Shown piece after piece: positions 60,418-64,000 of a DNA stretch of 64,000 nucleotides. The stretch comes from JBDGYW01 sp964518955 (GTDB lineage Bacteria > Gemmatimonadota > Gemmatimonadetes > Gemmatimonadales > GWC2-71-9). Position 1 is the stretch's first letter; the number at the start of each line of letters is the position of its first letter. Under the pieces are notes generated by a model, which worked only from the letters and a program-made list of their open reading frames with translations, did no database searches and was not told the origin of the DNA. Location: assembly GCA_964518955.1 (NCBI GenBank), contig CAZFHS010000006.1:1-64000 (forward strand), read 5' to 3'. Made by a program: the position numbers and the translations under genes.

Positions 60418-60894
60418 ATGCGATATGTAGTAGTTGTCATGCTGCTTTTTTCTGTTTCTTGCAGCGATGAAAAACCGATAGTTCAACGCCTGCAACCATC
60501 TGCTGCCGGGCAGGCAGCGAGCACATCTCTCGGTGAGAAAACCGGCGTCGTGCACGAAATTCAGATGGTCGGCAGCGTTGAAATCGGGTTTCGATTCGAG
60601 CCCTCCGCACTCACCATCAAGGCAGGCGACACCGTACGATGGGTGAATGGAAGTGGGTTCCCGCACAACGTTGCATTCTACGCCGACAGGATTCCCGACG
60701 GAGCAAGTGTCATTGTTGATGCAGTGATGCCGGCAGAGGGTAAGCTAGGACCAATGAATGGGCGTATTGTGAGCGAGGCTGGAGATTCGTTCGAGATGGA
60801 CTTCGTGAGTGCACCCACAGGCACCTACCACTATTTCTCGGTCCCGCAGGAGGCCATGGGGATGTTGGCAACGCTTACCGTCGAGTTGCAGTAG
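60418..60894 (+). CDS. Cupredoxin-like lipoprotein lacking type-1 copper ligands
   Basis: 158 residues from ATG 60418 (GGAGG 9 bases before). A signal-like helix ends in a Cys (FSVSC, residue 15) of lipoprotein type, though the lipobox is atypical. The cupredoxin fold is clear: FRFEPSALTIKAGDTVRWVN, PHNVAFYAD (His83), and TGTYHYFSVPQEAMGML near the end. Where plastocyanins have Cys and His this has Ser141 and Gln144; Met149 is retained. Thus the type-1 copper site is very unlikely to form. The upstream extension in frame lacks a signal peptide. Confidence 0.82.
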   Translation: MRYVVVVMLLFSVSCSDEKPIVQRLQPSAAGQAASTSLGEKTGVVHEIQMVGSVEIGFRFEPSALTIKAGDTVRWVNGSGFPHNVAFYADRIPDGASVIVDAVMPAEGKLGPMNGRIVSEAGDSFEMDFVSAPTGTYHYFSVPQEAMGMLATLTVELQ

Positions 60895-60934
60895 CGACTG
60901 GCTTGTTCAACCAAACGGCTGGATCGCCGATCCC

Positions 60935-62785
60935 GTGATTGAACTCGAACTTCTGGGTCCTCCGCGCGTACGCGTAGATGGAGCGGATCCGCCGGCAGAG
61001 TTGCTTTGGCGGAAGCACCTCGCTCTTCTCATATATCTCGCTCGATCAGCCAAACCGCGCACTCGGGATCATTTGGTGGGCCTGTTGTGGCCTGACAAGG
61101 AAGAATCCAAGGCCCGCCACTCATTGAACGAAGCTCTCCGCGTTGTCCGTCGCGTGCTTGGCGATGCGCTCCGGACCGATGGTGACAACGTGGGCATTGC
61201 CCCCGACGGGATCCGTCTAGATATCGACGAGCTGGAGTCGATAGCCGAGCCTGGCGTGTTCTTGGAAGGCTTCACGGTCCCTGACGCCCCGGCATTCGAG
61301 GATTGGATGTACGGTGAGCGGGAGGGACTCCGCGTGCGTGTGCTCGACCAGTTGGTCGATGCCGCGGAACGGAGCTTTGCGGATGGGCAGCTGGCCTCAG
61401 GACGGGCTAGTGCCGAACGTGCGCTGGACATCGAACCGCTACACGAACCTGCAGCCCAGGCGTTGATGCGGGCCCACGCTCTCGAGGGTGGACGTGCGCT
61501 GGCGCTGAGGGTGTACCAACGGTTTCGAGATCAACTCAAACGGGACCTGGAGATGGCGCCGAGTGCGGCAACGGCCAATCTCGCTGAACGAATCAGAACG
61601 GAGCGCCTGGTCCCTGGAACGAGGACCTCAGAAGACGCCGCCGACGACTTGATCCCGGTAATGGGAACTGGACGCTCCGTTTTGTCTTCCTGTGTTAGAG
61701 TCTGGCGGAAATCGCTTCGCGGCACTCCGGCTATGATCGTTTTGCGAGGTGATCCGGGAACGGGGAAAACCCGCATAGCTGACGAACTTGCGGCTCGCGC
61801 CCGTTTGGATGGAGCGGTTGTTGCTTTCGCCCGGGCTCTCGACGGCGAACGTGCTGACGGCATTTGGTCTGCGATGATCAAAGGCGGATTGGATGTACCG
61901 GAACTCGCAGGTGCGGCGCCTCAAGTGCTGGCGGCACTCGCAGAGTTGGAGCCCGACCTATGCGTCAAGTACCCTTCCGCGCGGGAAGCCCAGCCGACCA
62001 CCGGTGCCGGCGAGCCGTTTACGCAAGCAGTGGTAGCGATCGCGGACGCCCGGCCCGTACTCTTGATCCTCGATGACGCATTCAAGACCGAAGAAAAGGC
62101 ACTCGAAGCTCTCGGCTCTATAGTGCAGCGCGGAGGCAATGTACCAATCTGCGTGTTGCTGACGGTGCTCTCCGTTCCGTCTGTGCCAGTGGATTCCTTG
62201 TGCCAACGGTTGGGGAGGGATATTCCTGGTGAACTGCTGGTAACGGGTAGTTTCCTGGAATCCCACGTCGAGGAACTCGTGGCCTGGACGTTCCCCGAGT
62301 ATGACGAGTCGGCAACTGAACGCTTGGCACGAAGGGCGCTGGCCGACACCGCGGGCAATCCGTTTCTGTCTGTGGAATACGTTCGTGCAGTGAGAGCCGG
62401 CTTGAATGTCGGAGAAGGCACTCGGGGCCGAGCATGGCCGGAAGAAGCGCGGACTCTGGATCAGACTATGCCGGGCGACTTGCCGCCAACCGTGGCAGCG
62501 TCGCTGCGTTTGCGGTTCCGAGGGCTGGCCGAACACGGGCAGGAGATGCTGGCGGCGGTTGCCGTTCTTGGCGGGAACGAACCGACTGGCGTGTTGGCAC
62601 GAGCAGCTGGAGTAACCGCGTCCGAGGCGGAACGGGCACTAGATGAGCTGGAATGGCAGCGCTGGCTCGTCGCCGATGCTCGCGGTTACTCGTTCGTCAC
62701 TGGTTTGGCGAAGGAAGTAGTACTCACGGATATGGTGACGAGAGGCAAGAAACGTCGAATCCTCGAGAGAGCGGGACGTTCCTAG
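60935..62785 (+). CDS. BTAD/AAA transcriptional activator (SARP-like with STAND ATPase)
   Basis: 616 residues from GTG 60935 where MIELELLGPPRVRVDG begins a family N-terminus. An OmpR-type DNA-binding domain (about 10-85) is followed by a BTAD helical domain (about 95-220, ERALDIEPLHEPAAQALM). An AAA/STAND NTPase has Walker A GDPGTGKTRI (about 271-280) and Walker B VLLILDDAF. The C-terminus is cut short for a MalT-like sensor: no long TPR tail is present. Its stop overlaps the PAP2 gene by a few bases in convergent orientation. Regulated target unknown; the neighbouring cupredoxin lipoprotein is transcribed the same way. Confidence 0.85.
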   Translation: MIELELLGPPRVRVDGADPPAELLWRKHLALLIYLARSAKPRTRDHLVGLLWPDKEESKARHSLNEALRVVRRVLGDALRTDGDNVGIAPDGIRLDIDELESIAEPGVFLEGFTVPDAPAFEDWMYGEREGLRVRVLDQLVDAAERSFADGQLASGRASAERALDIEPLHEPAAQALMRAHALEGGRALALRVYQRFRDQLKRDLEMAPSAATANLAERIRTERLVPGTRTSEDAADDLIPVMGTGRSVLSSCVRVWRKSLRGTPAMIVLRGDPGTGKTRIADELAARARLDGAVVAFARALDGERADGIWSAMIKGGLDVPELAGAAPQVLAALAELEPDLCVKYPSAREAQPTTGAGEPFTQAVVAIADARPVLLILDDAFKTEEKALEALGSIVQRGGNVPICVLLTVLSVPSVPVDSLCQRLGRDIPGELLVTGSFLESHVEELVAWTFPEYDESATERLARRALADTAGNPFLSVEYVRAVRAGLNVGEGTRGRAWPEEARTLDQTMPGDLPPTVAASLRLRFRGLAEHGQEMLAAVAVLGGNEPTGVLARAAGVTASEAERALDELEWQRWLVADARGYSFVTGLAKEVVLTDMVTRGKKRRILERAGRS

Positions 62786-63639
62786 GCAGGGTCGTTTCCC
62801 TGTTGCCGTGCCACAGCGAGTCCAACCAATCCAACCGCGCCGCCGACGAGAAGTCCTGCTGCTGCGTCGATTCCATAGTGCATTTGGCAGTAAACAGTAC
62901 CCACGACCAACAGAATCGTTGGGACCAGTACGATGAGTGCCAGTGTGCGCCACTCTCTCCACAGAGAAATGTTTGCAGCAACGGTAGCGGCGACGTGCGA
63001 CGATGGGAACGCGGTGCCAAACGACGAACCGGTGCCAAGAAGTGCGTAAACCAAACGAGCGCTCCATACCTCGCGGACCGGTCCCGTCGGGTGCTCGAAG
63101 GTGTAGTTTGGGCCGGCCACGGGGTATAGGGCGAAAACTACATAGCAGACGACGAACGCGAGTATCGTCGTGAAGAGCACGTTCCGCGCCTGCACAGTTT
63201 TGCGGCGCCATAACAAGAGAGCTGGTCCTGCGAGCACGATGGGGTAGTAGAGCATATACGCGAGGTGGAGAACTCCGGACCAGAATACCGACGGAGAGTT
63301 ACGAATCCAGTCGTAGGATACTTGCCCCCCGAAGATGGCTGCCTCCCAATCCTGGACAACTGCGTCTCTGGCAAATGTGCTGCTCAACGCACGCTGCATA
63401 GCAAAAACGCCGAGCTCTGTGTAAAGCGTTGACAAGAGAAGGAGAGGGTAGATGTCGTGCAGCACGCGCCCTAGTTGGTGGTTGGGGCTGACCTTGGTGA
63501 ACAGGAACAGCAATATGCCAACCAGCGCATGCATCACCAAAAGCAGGAAGCTCTCGAGTGAAAAGAGGTTTCCGCCCAACAGTACGAGAACGGTAGTGAA
63601 TGCGATGTAAACTGCTACCAGTCTGTCGACCGGTCTCAT
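62782..63639 (-). CDS. PAP2-family membrane phosphatase
   Basis: From the ATG at 63639, 285 residues with six hydrophobic helices. The PAP2 motifs are partially visible: KTVQ near helix 4, PSSHVAA with the second motif His, and HYGIDAAAG with the third. It belongs to the type-2 phosphatidic acid phosphatase or inositolphosphorylceramide-like class. The start overlaps the stop of the epimerase fragment (ATGA), which decides it. Likely acts on a lipid phosphate in the inner membrane. Convergent with the BTAD regulator. Confidence 0.82.
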   Translation of the reverse strand: MRPVDRLVAVYIAFTTVLVLLGGNLFSLESFLLLVMHALVGILLFLFTKVSPNHQLGRVLHDIYPLLLLSTLYTELGVFAMQRALSSTFARDAVVQDWEAAIFGGQVSYDWIRNSPSVFWSGVLHLAYMLYYPIVLAGPALLLWRRKTVQARNVLFTTILAFVVCYVVFALYPVAGPNYTFEHPTGPVREVWSARLVYALLGTGSSFGTAFPSSHVAATVAANISLWREWRTLALIVLVPTILLVVGTVYCQMHYGIDAAAGLLVGGAVGLVGLAVARQQGNDPA

Positions 63640-64000
63640 AGCCAACCGTTCTCGCGGTACCAATCAGCGGTATCTCGCACGCCGTCTTCGATGTTTCTCT
63701 TTGCACGCCAGCCGGTAGTCTTCTGGAGTTTCTCAGAAGAGCACAACCAAGCTTCGGTTAGGTATTCATTGCCCTTATCCGGGCAAATAAAGGTCGACTT
63801 TCCAACGAGGCCGGCGGAAATGTGAGTGACGGCAAGTATGCTCTTTGTTGCCCACCTCGGCAGTCCGAATACCATCGGCTCTTTTGCTCCACCCCGAAGT
63901 ACGCCGGCGCTAATGTGTATGCAAACTTCTTTGGCGGTAACGATTTCGGGGTGGCTCGCAAAATACGTCTGTGACGAGGTGTTCGGTTGCACCACGCCCA
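63636..64000 (-). CDS. NAD-dependent epimerase/dehydratase, C-terminal part (cut by window edge)
   Basis: About 121 codons run from the right edge. The segment begins GVVQPNTSSQTYFAS-like, continues with FGLPRWATKSIL, then EAWLCSSEKLQKTTGWRAKRNIEDGVRDTADWYRENGWL, the usual end of extended SDR nucleotide-sugar epimerases (SDR-e). The N-terminal Rossmann part lies outside the window. Its stop overlaps the PAP2 start. Confidence 0.8.
   Translation of the reverse strand, partial: GVVQPNTSSQTYFASHPEIVTAKEVCIHISAGVLRGGAKEPMVFGLPRWATKSILAVTHISAGLVGKSTFICPDKGNEYLTEAWLCSSEKLQKTTGWRAKRNIEDGVRDTADWYRENGWL

Noticed and set aside
1..64000. tRNA, rRNA, CRISPR or phage/IS element
   Set aside because: Scan by eye found no cloverleaf with conserved T-loop sequence, no regular direct-repeat array, and no transposase or integrase motif.

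Overview
The window reads as chromosomal DNA of a free-living, moderately GC-rich bacterium, densely packed and almost entirely protein coding. I saw no rRNA or tRNA gene, CRISPR array, insertion sequence, integrase or phage gene. Several features are common in Gemmatimonadota and Acidobacteriota: a PadR regulator coupled to an ADOP-type MacB/FtsX permease, two very large eukaryotic-like Ser/Thr kinases (one with a TPR-like tail), a BTAD/AAA regulator, PD40 and PPC secreted proteins, and an ECF sigma/anti-sigma pair. I lean to an uncultured, possibly marine Gemmatimonadota, but this is inference from gene content, not phylogeny.

Layout. 0-4 kb: a tandem pseudokinase-kinase divergent from a membrane FHA-FHA-coiled-coil-trypsin protein. 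4-14 kb: two Opp/Dpp permeases divergent from a substrate-binding lipoprotein. The lipoprotein heads a compressed operon in which each stop overlaps the next start: GHMP sugar kinase, heparinase II/III-type lyase, TrmH-type RNA methyltransferase, class III aminotransferase, amidohydrolase. It looks like a scavenging pathway for an acidic or amino-sugar glycan. 14-22 kb: NifX-like protein, Tat-exported DUF362 protein, outer-membrane barrel, a small YqaE/Pmp3 gene with an overlapping second frame, KefG/KefC potassium efflux, an alpha-toroid-like protein and an orphan reductive-dehalogenase-like Tat protein. 22-27 kb: ADOP permease plus PadR, a lipoprotein, and a flavodoxin-fold/SCP2 fusion. 27-36 kb: PD40 lipoprotein; a transketolase-like, aminotransferase and PurF-like cluster; amidase; aspartoacylase-like protein. 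36-40 kb: C_GCAxxG_C_C redox protein, Rrf2 regulator, Fe-S protein, four-repeat PPC protein. 40-48 kb: degenerate amidohydrolase, XdhC, then an amino-sugar/galactose module (NagB-PIG-L fusion, galactokinase, sodium symporter, nucleotidyltransferase). 48-56 kb: HD-GYP response regulator; ECF sigma (interrupted by an amber codon) with its anti-sigma; VIT/vWA protein; a secreted protein made of two homologous halves; TonB. 56-64 kb: kinase with TPR-like tail, Cys-rich protein, cupredoxin lacking copper ligands, BTAD/AAA regulator, PAP2 phosphatase and the end of an epimerase.

The best leads for something new are: the coupled 5.9-13.9 kb glycan operon, whose lyase lacks a signal peptide and which carries a TrmH gene; the kinase/FHA-protease pair; the amber codon in the sigma factor that also creates a near-perfect Shine-Dalgarno site; a dispersed CTCTGC-rich repeat found at least five times, twice inside reading frames; and the transketolase/aminotransferase/PurF cluster, whose PurF lacks the N-terminal catalytic Cys.
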